Assembly (NCBI GenBank): GCA_029817715.1
Contig: JARUPY010000606.1
Coordinates: 4,650,001-4,714,000 of the forward strand
Direction: 5' to 3'
Length of the DNA stretch: 64,000 nt
DNA from: Melastoma dodecandrum
Lineage: Eukaryota > Streptophyta > Magnoliopsida > Myrtales > Melastomataceae
The notes beneath the pieces were generated by a model, which saw only the letters and a program-made list of their open reading frames with translations, was not told where the DNA came from and made no database searches. A program made the position numbers and the translations under genes. Shown piece after piece: positions 10,253-20,437 of the stretch (position 1 is the stretch's first letter; each line of letters begins with the position of its first letter).

Positions 10253-12894
10253 ATGGAAAAGCCTCCTGCTCCGGCTCGACCAATATGTCTGAGGATGCTT
10301 TCTTTTCGAATCCTCGTCCCTGCAACTGTTTGCTTCCTCCTCCTCCTCCTCCTCATCTCCGGCGGATTCTTCTCTAGGGTCGACGACGTGAGTGATCTAC
10401 CACGACCCCCCCCCCTATATGTGCTTCGCGTCGTTGTTAGCTAGTTAGTTCTCTCTGCTCGATGTGTTTTGCTCCATGGGGAGTTTTTGGGTCTTTTTGC
10501 TCGAGGAATAATTTCGTTTCCATTTATGTCGGGATTAGTCTGGCTGTTGTAACGCGTTGACTTAAGCTAGATCGATCGATCTATTCCTGGACTTGATAAA
10601 ATTCTCAGTTGTATTTGCTTCGGATTGACGACTGGAAAGTTCGAATTATATGCCCTGCAGTTCAACTTCAGCGACCCTTCCTTCTTCACGGGAGAAACTG
10701 AGCCGAGCTCTTTCGAATCAACCGGAATCCTGGAGCGGATCAATTGCACGACAGGAACCGAGCCGTGGACATGCCCTTTGAACTACCCCACGAGGCTCGA
10801 TCCCAACCTCAATAGCTCGGGGTCGTGCCCCGAGTACTTCCGTTGGATTTACGAGGACCTTCGGCCGTGGAAGGAGACCGGGATAACGAGGGATATGCTC
10901 GAGCACCCCAAGACTCGGGAATTCAGGCACTTCAGGGTAATCGTGCTCGATGGCAAGGCCTACCTTGAGACTTTCAAGAGGGCGTACCAGACGAGGGACG
11001 TGTTCACGGTATGGGGAATCCTGCAGCTACTGAGGCTTTACCCAGGCAAGGTCCCCGACCTCGAGCTCATTTTCTGCTGCGAGGACGCGACGGTGATCCT
11101 GAAAAGCGAATACCCGGATAACGAAACCTCTGGCCCTCCCCCGCTGTTCCATTACTGCGGGAAAGACGCAAGCTTCGACATCCCGTTCCCTGATTGGTCC
11201 TTCTGGGGCTGGTAAGTGCCACCAGGTGTTAGCTTGTAGACTCCACTACCTTATAAGCTAATGAGACGCGACTAATCGATAGGAATGGTCGCAATGGGTT
11301 TGTTTTGGGTAAGGCCAGAGGTGAACGTAAAGCCATGGGAGGTGATGATTAGGGCAATAAGGGAGAAATCCAACAAGATCAAATGGGAAGACAGGCAGCC
11401 CTTTGCTTACTGGAAGGGCAACCTACTGAATGACAACAGGAGGGAGCTGATGAAATGTAACAAGAGATGGATCAGAGACTGGAAAGTCCGGGCATTCTCT
11501 CAGGTTTAACACTTTGTTCCATCCCCTTCTCTTAAGTTAACCCCTATCTCCCTTCTGGGAATTCATCGTTCAGACAATGAATCTAACTCAGCATAGTAAG
11601 TTTCCAAATTGAGATGTAAGAAAGATTTAGGAATCGACACAGAACTTTCCCATTTTATTGCTTTGCCCCCCATGTATATCATCATTATTGCTTGGTGTAC
11701 ACTGACCTGGTCTGCCACACCTGTTTATGTTTGTGTTATTGATTACTCCCCCGTTGGGTTATCTCAACAGTATTCCTCGATCAATGACCTGAAATCAATT
11801 TTTCTTCATCTGTTTCTTTCTTCTCGAAAATCTCTCAGGATTGGGCGGAGGAGATCAACAAAGGTTTCAAGACCTCAAACCTAGAGGAACAATGCAAATA
11901 CAGGTACAATGCGAAGCCAAGCCAACCGACATTTCTAATGTCCATACTGAAATGATGATAATATGCTTGTGCTTTTCGAAGGTACAAGATATACATGGAG
12001 GGTCGCTCTTGGTCGGTGAGTGAGAAGTACATCATGGCATGTAATTCCACGACATTGATGGTGCAGCCAGAATACTACGATTTCTTCACCAGGGGGATGT
12101 ATCCATTGGAGCATTATTGGCCCATTAGGCCTAATAACAAATGCGGGGACATCAAGTTCGCTGTCGAATGGGGCAACAGACACCCTTCTGAGGTAATGTA
12201 ATGAAACCTTTTAGTACACCTTTAGCCAGTCATCACCTAGCATATCGATCTTAGAAAGGTAATGGAAAAGTAGATGTTTGGTGATTCTGTTATGACCCGA
12301 TATGTTATATCGAGCTAATCAGAATATGATTCCTAGTACTAAGTTATAGTTTTGATCGGGTAATCTTGGGCATTAGCTTAAGACATGTTTGCCAAATCCT
12401 GTTTGTAGCATAGGACTTGTGAGAAAGTTGGGGTTGCATACGGATTTGTCGCATGGAAAGAATCACTTTGATTTGCTTAGTGAGGGGCTGATCTTTCTTA
12501 TTCGAAACTGTGGAGGCAACTGTTATAGGGGTATGTGTTAATTATTTTCTCTTTTCAGGCACAGAAGATAGGAGAAACAGGGACAAGGTATGTCGAGGAG
12601 AGCGTGAAGATCGAGTATGTCTATCAATACATGCTACATATGCTCACGGAATACGCAAAACTGCTGAGGTTTAAGCCGGAAGTCCCGCCAGGGGCGACGG
12701 AGATATGCTCGGAGACGATGGCATGTGCGGCCGAAGGCCTGACGAAGAGGTACATGCTTGAATCCTTGGTGACTGCCCCTAGCAATACACTTCCCTGCAC
12801 GATGCCGCCACCTTTCGATCCTGTCGACCTTGAAGCGATCCGTAGAAGGAAAGCAAATGCCACTAGACAGATTGAGATTTTGAAGGCCAAATAA
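10253..12894 (+). CDS. GT90/CAP10 (rumi-like, DUF821) glycosyltransferase, copy 2
   Basis: Six exons: 10253-10384, 10661-11211, 11314-11503, 11839-11903, 11982-12192, 12559-12894. They give 494 aa. The exon sizes and phases of exons 2-5 are identical to copy 1. The architecture is the same: short tail, one membrane anchor (residues about 21-40, VCFLLLLLLISGG), then a CAP10 domain with LELIFCCED, PDWSFWGWPEVN and EGRSWSVSEKYI. The start is the ATG at 10253; an upstream in-frame GTG is not needed. Most exons differ visibly from copy 1, but the exon 3/intron 3 junction is nearly identical (see findings). It lies about 360 bp upstream of tRNA-Glu copy 2. The acceptor substrate is unknown. Confidence 0.88.
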
Positions 12895-13256
12895 TTGGAT
12901 TAGCCCGGTTCTAGAATGATAGTTCAGGTTACATTTTCTTTCTTAGTTAAACCCCATTTTCTTTCCTCAATTTAGTAATTGTTGAAAAATTGCAGAAGAG
13001 AAATGACAGAACTAGTTATGACAACATTATCAAGAGGCATCGAAGCATAAGAGGCAGTTTTGCTCAACTATTGCTAAGACGGATGGCATAGTTTGGCTAA
13101 TTGTCATAGATCCAAACCAAGTTCCACAATCCGTCTTCTCATTAGGGATGAAACCATGATGCCCATACTTAAAGCTCCACTGAAATGATTAGAGTAATTC
13201 TATTGTCGGTATAGCAATATGACTAATTAATAAAATTAGTAACCCATTGCATGAAA
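12895..13256. other. Spacer between glycosyltransferase copy 2 and tRNA-Glu copy 2
   Basis: 3' UTR and downstream sequence, homologous in part to the region after copy 1 (8100-8350). Nothing else is recognised. The left edge of the high-identity 10,810-bp-offset duplication falls at about 13251. Confidence 0.6.
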
Positions 13257-13329
13257 TCCGTTGTAGTCTAGTTGGTTAGGATATTCGGCTCTCACCCGAA
13301 AGACCCGGGTTCAAGTCCCGGCAACGGAA
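13257..13329 (+). tRNA. tRNA-Glu (CTC), copy 2
   Basis: Identical to the tRNA at 2447-2519: 73 nt, anticodon CTC, intact acceptor pairing TCCGTTG/CAACGGA, both internal Pol III boxes, and a ten-T terminator at 13334-13343. Confidence 0.96.
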
Positions 13330-13333
13330 TGCA

Positions 13334-13343
13334 TTTTTTTTTT
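13334..13343 (+). terminator. Pol III T-run terminator of tRNA-Glu copy 2
   Basis: Ten T residues 5 nt downstream of the tRNA, identical to copy 1. Confidence 0.8.
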
Positions 13344-13470
13344 AATTTTATACAGAACACAAACATATTACCATTCTATCTATAATGACTTTGCCCTTCC
13401 GCTCATTTGTTCCTTTATATCATCATCATCATGTCCCTTATTTTGGACTATAATGTCCTTCCCATTTCCT

Positions 13471-13477
13471 TATAAAT
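13471..13477 (+). promoter_or_regulatory. TATA box of kiwellin copy 2
   Basis: TATAAAT 56 bp upstream of the ATG at 13527, conserved with copy 1. Confidence 0.6.
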
Positions 13478-13526
13478 TCCATACCTTCGACATCCCCTCT
13501 AAACTCATCAGTCGAGTTATCCAGCG

Positions 13527-14093
13527 ATGGAGACGACCGGGCCGATTCCGTTCGCGTTCTTTGTCCTCGCGCTCCTCTCCTCCCACTTCCTAGCCGTTGA
13601 AGTTGGTGGCTGCAGCCCCAGCGGATGGATCCGAGGAATGACGCCTCCTCCTGGCCAATGCAACACGGGAGACCAGTCCGAGTGCTGCAAGAATGGGGAG
13701 GAGTACCCGATCTTTCGGTGCTCACCCCCTGTGAATTCCCACACCAGGGCCCACCTAACCCTCAACAGCTTCGAGAAGGGCGGGGATGGCGGCGGCCCCT
13801 CGGAGTGCGACAACAAGTACCACTCCAACGACACGCCGGTCGTTGCGCTGTCGACGGGCTGGTTCAATCACGAGAGCAGGTGCCTACGGAATATAACCAT
13901 CCATGGGAACGGGAACACCGTCGTGGCTATGGTTGTAGACGAGTGTGACTCGACCCAGGGGTGCGATGACGAGCACGATTACCAGCCCCCTTGCGACAAC
14001 GACATAGTCGATGCATCGAGGGCCGTGTGGGAAGCCTTGGGGGTTCCCAGGGATAACTGGGGTTGGCTCGACATTACTTGGACCGATGCCTAG
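13527..14093 (+). CDS. Kiwellin / ripening-related secreted protein, copy 2
   Basis: 188 aa, one exon, with the same signal peptide, ten cysteines and CDNKYH...VVALSTGW signature as copy 1. The only amino-acid change seen is GVPRDNW instead of GVPKDNW. The two genes should therefore encode functionally equivalent apoplastic proteins. The stop is 167 bp from the stop of the minus-strand DC1 gene at 14260, so the two genes converge tail to tail and their 3' UTRs may overlap. Confidence 0.92.
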   Translation: METTGPIPFAFFVLALLSSHFLAVEVGGCSPSGWIRGMTPPPGQCNTGDQSECCKNGEEYPIFRCSPPVNSHTRAHLTLNSFEKGGDGGGPSECDNKYHSNDTPVVALSTGWFNHESRCLRNITIHGNGNTVVAMVVDECDSTQGCDDEHDYQPPCDNDIVDASRAVWEALGVPRDNWGWLDITWTDA

Positions 14094-14259
14094 CTCGGGT
14101 AATCATCCCCCGGATGCACCGATACCTCATGTGTCTGATCTAGACAATGTATATTTCCCTTGTGTGGATTGTAATGTTAAAGATGGGCAAATGATATTCG
14201 GTTTCCACAACAGGGGAACCTCGTCAATCGTCGACGAGAACATTGGGACATAAATTACC

Positions 14260-16117
14260 TCATTCCCTTACTTTGGCCTTCAGCGACACGAGTTCTTCAC
14301 GTTTTCTCCTCAGTTGATCCAGCTTTTCCTTTGGTTCCTTGATTTCAATCTCTAGCTTGGACATTTCTTTGGACAACCTCGATATGGAAGAGTCGGATGC
14401 CTTCTTGGCATTTACATTTCGAAGCTGTCAAGCAGAAGAAATAATGTTAGGCTACGTGCAGAGAGATCGGGACATCTAAGAGCTACCTGAAGACATGTTA
14501 GTTTACCTCGGGAAGAATACACTCGATGTGAAATGCCCACGGCCGTTCCATCTCGCATAATCCGCACACGTAAACACCCAATCGCCCGTCTCTCCTCTTC
14601 TCACACAGATCACAATAGTACTCACCAGAATCATCCTCCATGAAGGTTTCTCGGAGAGTCAATGGATGGAAGTGAGTCTCGTGCTTCACTACTGGTGGCA
14701 GTTCCATACACTTCTCATGAAGATTGAAGCCGCAGGGAACACAACGGAAGAGAGGTGAGTCAGTTCTTGTGCCGCATCGGTTGCAATCCAAGGATGGGAT
14801 CGCCATGAAATATACGAGGTTGTGTTCATGGAAGTAATGCTTCCGAGTGGGACCTCGAGATGCGCACTTGACATCCAGATGGAACTCGCAGAGGTCACAG
14901 TAAAAACTAAAGCCAACAATGTCCTCACGACATGCTTCACAACACGGATGAGGCTCATCAGTCTTTGCAATAAGACGGAGCGTATGCTCTGGATGATGGG
15001 GGTGATGGATCTCAGGTTTAAGTTCTGTGCACGGCTTGTCGAGTAAAAGCCCACAACTGGATGAGCCTGAAGATCGCATAAGTCTGGTGCTCCTCAAAAA
15101 ATCTGAGCATCTATAGGCAAGGCCGCGAACGTTTTCTCCGCAGCTGGAGCAGCAAACCGCATCACCTGTTCTGTGACAAAGCTGTATTGAATGTTCGTGC
15201 CACGACAACTTAATCTCTGCACTCGCCCCTTCCTTGTAGTAACTAAGCGTTCTGCGGGCACAGTCCTGGTGCAGAGCAAAATCGCAGAAGATGCAATGAT
15301 AACATATCTCTCCCTCTATTAAGCGAGAGCAGGATTGACATTCTACTTCCGGGTAGAAGAGTGCATAGATGAATAGAACGAGGGTGTGGTTTGGATGCGG
15401 AGGGTATTGAAGGATTTCTCGCGACTGAATGCAATGTCGATGATAAAAGAACTTGCACTGCACACATCCGAAGAACTCCCCGGTTGTGTCGGATTTGCAA
15501 TTCATGCATTTGATCAGATTCCCCTGTTCTGCTGACCAGGTCTCCTGTTGATGCTTGTGATAGACTCGTGGAATCCTCACCCCGTCTTCGGTGTATTGGT
15601 CCTGAATGCATCCCTTGTGCACAATGAACCGGCAGTCTGAACGCATGCAGATGTATCCATCACCTTCGACAGATGCGTCACAGAGGACGCAGTACATGAG
15701 GGTGACCCATCTTGTGGAGAACAAAGTCAAAGGGTGGTCATGGAGCGCAGTGGAGGCAAGCTCCCCAGCCAGCCTGGGCCAGCCTTCTCTGTCAGCCGGT
15801 AGAGTAGCCAAAGCACAATTCAAGTCCAGATCAAAGTCGCAGATCTTGCACCTGAACGTGCTTCTAGTATTGAAAACCCGCTTGCAAGCGTCACATCCGA
15901 ACGACCACCCGTGGACAAGGGTCAATGGATGAAGAGAGTGAAGTGGATGGTTTTGTATCTGGGGAGGCGCCTCGGCGCATCGCTTGTGGATGTAAAAGCC
16001 ACAATCCTCGCAGGCGTATGCTTGGTCAGGTATAGTGAAGCTGCATAGTCTGCAGGGCTTACACCGCAACTCTTCCGTCAGGGGGTGTTCGTGGGTCGGA
16101 TGTCGCAGCGTTGCCAT
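14260..16117 (-). CDS. DC1-domain Cys/His-rich protein 1 with coiled-coil tail
   Basis: Two exons on the minus strand: 16117-14507 and 14424-14260, giving 591 aa. The start is the first ATG (MATLRHPTHEHPL). Exon 1 holds about nine consecutive DC1/C1-like zinc-binding modules of the pattern HxHxL...CxxC...Y.C..C.F..H..C. The last has the CDLCEKRRDGRLGVYVC form shared by all genes of this cluster. A phase-0 intron (donor GAG|GTAAAC) separates a 54-residue exon 2 that is rich in K, E and L and should form a coiled coil. Plant DC1 proteins are linked to stress and defence signalling; the ligand is unknown. Module 6 carries an unusual stretch (SDFLRSTRLMRSSGSSSCG) where the paralogues have a compact CxWLLHKSC. 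Confidence 0.85.
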
Positions 16118-16402
16118 GTTCTGGAATCTAGCAAATGAGAAATGAAACCATCTACTTAAAGTTTTAGATGATATCGAAAAGAAAATTGTTCTCTTTTCTG
16201 AAATGGCCGACAAAGACCAAAGACTTGATAATATGTTGTCTGGAAAAGCTCCTTGCTTTTTATCAGAATTGGCATTGGGACAAAAGCTTCATGGGGTCCA
16301 TATGACTGACTGATGCCTTGCAATTATTGAATGCTCCACCGTGAATGTAATTCCGGCCATCTTCCTAAGGCGAACCTTGGCGACGATGACCGGGACACAA
16401 AC
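16118..16402. promoter_or_regulatory. Shared divergent promoter of DC1 genes 1 and 2
   Basis: Only 285 bp (213 bp if DC1 gene 2 starts at 16331) separate the two oppositely oriented start codons. Both leaders and both core promoters must lie here or be interleaved. No TATA box is obvious. Confidence 0.5.
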
Positions 16403-18511
16403 ATGGGGAATCTGAGCACCATACAACATCCATGCCACGATCACTCCCTAACCAAGCTACTTGTTCCGTCATCCCCTTACTCCTTCAAGTGTTACCTCTG
16501 CAATGAGAAGCTCAAACACTGGTCTTATCAATGCTACAAGTGCAACTTCCACATCCACGAGCACTGCGCCGAGGCACAACCCACGATTCCCAGCCATCCT
16601 CTCCATCCCCAACACCCTCTGGTGCTGTCGCATGGGATACAACATCATTTCGTCTGTGAAGGTTGCCATGTCCACCCCTGGTCAAGAATCGCATACTCCT
16701 GCAAGGAGTGCGACTTTTATTTGGACTTCCCCTGTGCCATGTCCACTCTGCCATGGAAGGAGGGGGAGGTAGGGATGCCAGGGCAGGGGTTGGTGCCGGC
16801 TAGGGTTCAGTATTTTGTGCACGAGCACCCGTTGATGTGTTTCGATGCGGAATCAGGCACAGGGGACTATTGCTGGGTGTGCAAGGAGGAGATACAAGGA
16901 GAGGGTTGCGGCTGCTTTGTCTGCAAGCTATTCCTCCACAGCAGGTGCTTAGCATTGATGAGGCCAAGGACTGAGTATGAAGGCGAATTGCCCATAGAGG
17001 AGGCCAGGGAGATGAACGAGTCATCTGTGGTGATCGAACACCCTCTCCATGGCCAACACCGGCTTTATCTCTTTATTGGCAGAGTCCTCCATCACTGTTA
17101 TGCCTGCAAATCCTTCTGCCGCAGTTCGTGGACTGGTGATGATATTTACTGTTGTTATGTCTGTGACCAATGCCACTTCGGCCTCGACATTAGGTGTGCC
17201 ATGACGGTAGTCCCTGCATCTGATCCCGTGGTCACAATTCCTCGCATCTCCCACGAGCACCGACTCGTGCACTACTTTGCTAAAGGGGAGGCATTCATCA
17301 AATGTGTGGTTTGTAAGGCTTGCGTATCCTGTGAGTTTTCTGGATGTCCAGACTGCTGCGTCTTTTTCCACAATGACTGTGTCATGGGCATGCCTGAAAT
17401 ATTTGAGTATTCATTTCATCCCGAGCACGCTTTGACTTTGAGCTTGTTCTGCGTCAGCAAGAAGTTCCAATGTTGCCCGTCTTGTTCAGGACCCTTGGAT
17501 GGTCAGCTCTATTTTGGCTGCAAGTGTGGTTTCACTATACATGCAGAATGCGCTCAGAGAATGCAGGCTTATCACGAGGATGGGAACAGTTCTGAGATCA
17601 AGTTATCTTGGCACGAGCACTCTGTGCTCCTCTGTCATAGGATGCATAGGTCTCCTTATTGTAGTGCTTGCTTTGAAAGTGCAACCGGCCTCTGCTATGT
17701 CTGTCCAGTTGAGAAATGTCAGTTGTTCCTTCACCGGTCATGCACGAGTCTTGATGCAGAGATGCAACATCCTCATCATCCGAACCATGTGCTTTCTCTC
17801 ATACCTCGTTGTTTGTTCAGACAATACAAGTGCGATGCCTGCCAAGAAGAGGTACGGGGCTTCTGTTATTCGTGCTCAAAATGCAGCTTCTACTTGGATA
17901 CCGCGTGCGCTTCAGTAACCCCTGATAGAAAACACGTCCTCCACGAGCACAAACTGACACGATTCGAGAAGATCCCATCACTTAAATGCAATGTATGTGG
18001 CAACAGCTGTAGTTCTGAGTTTTACCGCTGTGTCGCATGCGACTTCAACATCCACTTGCCGTGCATGGAGCTGCCACGAACAATCAAACCGGAAGCTCAT
18101 TACCACACGATGGTTCTCTACGACTACTATGTCGATGATGACTCGGGGGAATACTACTGCGACTTCTGCGAGCAGAGAAGGAACCCGAATCTGGGTGTAT
18201 ACCTTTGTGAGCAATGCAAGATGCAAAGCAAATTGGTTGCCCATATCGAATGCGCGCTGTCGAAGGTACGCTGCAGACTTTAAATTCATATACCCCATGT
18301 TCGTACCTGGAAACATCTAACTGACGGAGTCCTGAACATTTCATTCAACATTTTGCAGTCGGTTGTTATGAAGAACGATAGATTGGTGGAAAAAGTGGAC
18401 GAGAGGATTGCGCGTTTACGAAGGGAGGCAGATGAAGCGAAAGCAAAACTTGAAGCAACTATGGCAGAGCTGGAAGAAGCGGAGCGAGAGCGTTCCACGC
18501 CTCCTTACTAG
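16403..18511 (+). CDS. DC1-domain Cys/His-rich protein 2 with coiled-coil tail
   Basis: Exons 16403-18265 and 18359-18511, giving 671 aa. An in-frame ATG at 16331 would add 24 residues. MGNLSTIQHPCHDHSL is preferred because the first DC1 module starts right after it, as in DC1 gene 1. It has ten or so DC1-like modules (for example HPLVLSHGIQHHFVCEGC, HEHRLVHYFAKGEAFIKCVVC, CDACQEEVRGFCYSCSKC) and the terminal module CDFCEQRRNPNLGVYLC. Intron phase 0 (AAG|GTACGC ... TTGCAG). Exon 2 encodes 50 residues (LVEKVDERIARLRREADEAK...), an amphipathic coiled coil. It is arranged head to head with DC1 gene 1. Confidence 0.85.
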
Positions 18512-19596
18512 TTGTGCTACCTTATTATGATTGTGAGAACAATGACCAGGGGTCTGAGTGTAGTGAAAGCGGGCGAATCCTAAGGGCATTTTGTGTTCCA
18601 TGTCGAAACTGTGTCAAGAATGTCTTTAGAAACTGATACTGGTTGAATATGTCGAAACAGCGTCAAATACGTCTCCAGAAACTGATACTTGAATTCATTT
18701 CCAGGTGGCAGAGATCTTAATGTTGACAGCGGTAGGGAAAACAAATTGGAACCTTCCGTTTTGAAATGGGGAACAGCTATCTAAGGGAATGTACGAAAAG
18801 ACGGACCTGATAGTTTTATATGACCGAGTGTAGTTGCTTAAGAACCAGAAGAGGAGTCTGGGTCTTCAACTTCAACCACTGGCCGGTTTAGCTGCACTGA
18901 GCGAAGAGTATTAAGATTCCTGCAATTCGAGAAATTCTGCACTGTGCCAAAAACGAGAACTTTGTAGAGATTCTGTACATACGAATGAGTATCTGCAAAG
19001 TCCATGTGCTTCGAAAGCAAAGGAATAGAATAGAATGTTCGTGTCAGCTTCTGTTTAGGTCTTGACAGGCATACATTTTCTCATGTTTGTGGCCCACCAT
19101 TTCGTCACAAAAAATGTTGAAAAGAACTTGCAGCCGGGGTGTAACATCACATTCGGATTCTTAACTAAGGTGAGGCAGAAGGAACAAAAGAAAGTAACTG
19201 ATGATTCTGGGAAGATTGCAGTCTTCTGATGGGTGATGAGGCATGGAGCAACCCAACTCGAGAATTTGGTGGGCTTCGATGGCAAAAGGAGTAGCTGGTG
19301 ATGCGAGGAATGAAATCGCATTTAATATGACAGAGAGTAAGTTGATTAAGAACCGGAAGAAAAAGTCTGGGTCTTCGACTTTGTCAGCAGGACAATATGC
19401 AGAGAAGAATAATGGAGCTAGACAATTGAAAAGTAACTGGAGATGAGAAGCTTTAGATATTTAAAAGGCTTCTCTTTTTTTAAAGGGTAAGAGAAAGAAG
19501 TGGGAATAAATTTTTCAGGAACTGATCGATCTTGTTAGAACCTTCTGGAATCTTCGTTTCGTATAATTGAAGTGGTAATAAATTTTGCCATTTAAC
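18512..19596. other. Intergenic with a short repeated motif
   Basis: No gene is supported. A segment of about 40 bp, TTAAGAACCRGAAGAR(A/G)AGTCTGGGTCTTC, occurs at about 18838-18872 and again at 19346-19380, suggesting a partial local duplication. Short frames here look like chance. Confidence 0.5.
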
Positions 19597-19815
19597 TGTG
19601 ATGCCTGCAATGCCAGCTTCCTCTCAGCAAACCGCAACTATTTCGAGAAATCAAGACCGGGAACTTATTTAGCCTTCGGATGCCTTGAAATGTGAGTTTT
19701 ACTTCGACATTACGTGTGCTGTCAACATAGTACCCCCAACCAATCAAGAACTCAAAGTCACTGCCCACCAGCATGAACTGGCACCCTTTTGTGTGGAGGA
19801 GGAGAATTCCATCCC
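19597..19815 (+). pseudogene. DC1 pseudogene, 5' part
   Basis: A translation in shifting frames gives CDACNASFLSANRNY, then CEFYFDITCAVNIVP and AHQHELAPF, which are DC1 modules like CKICDFDLDLNCALATLP of DC1 gene 1. Stops and a frame change interrupt it. It is cut off before the LTR element at 19910. Homology to the DC1 family resumes beyond the element at about 24403, so this is one pseudogene split by the insertion. Confidence 0.7.
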
Positions 19816-19909
19816 GATCGACTGTGGGCGAGGGTTTCGGTTGCACTACTTGCTGTTTCTTCTTTCGTGTCAATTGCGTGAAAGGACCGGCGAGCCTCGA
19901 ATAACCAAT

Positions 19910-20437
19910 TGTCGCGGGTGGATCTCGTTTCCGGTTCCATTTAAAATGAATGTCCTCCCTTAATGATAAGACTTCGGATTTTAAAAACGTGTCGGAGTCG
20001 CCACTAACCTATTTTAAGTTCAGGTTAGAAAAAATATAGAGATTCGTTTAGGTTCGAGAATTTAGGATTACTAAATCGCATGCATCACAAAGAAAAGGGA
20101 GGTGTTAAAATTGTATGTTCCCGGTGTCTAGATTTATTTGAGTTCGGTTTTTTAGAAAAGAAATTGTTTGACACTAAAAAAATGATCTCGAGCTCAATAT
20201 GCTTAAAATGTTTATGTGAATAATTTTTATGAAAATATTTTTTATAAAAAGTGATTTTGGGCAAACAAGCAACACAGATTTATTAATGCTCTTAACAGTT
20301 TCTAAGCCAAAAATAAATTCAAAGAAGAATCGGGTGTTTGTACCATTTCTCGATCTCGATAGAACGTTAGCGTTTATACCTCACGGTGCCGTTTTAGAGT
20401 AGGTTTACATAACACAAAGGGGATCTCCCGGGAGAAG
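19910..20437 (-). repeat. Partial 3' LTR
   Basis: Matches the inner half of the right-hand LTR (23348-23870) with scattered substitutions, then diverges after GGGGATCTCC(C/T)GGG. The U3-side half seen in the other LTR is absent here and is replaced by unrelated sequence. Confidence 0.75.

Larger units (their letters stand above)
13251..14239. repeat. Duplicated tRNA-Glu + kiwellin cassette (partner 2441-3429)
   Basis: About 989 bp match 2441-3429 at a constant offset of 10,810 bp with only about ten substitutions and no indel. The match includes the tRNA, T-run, spacer, TATA box, kiwellin coding region and about 145 bp of 3' flank. The identity extends through non-coding DNA, so the duplication is recent or has been homogenised. 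Confidence 0.93.
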
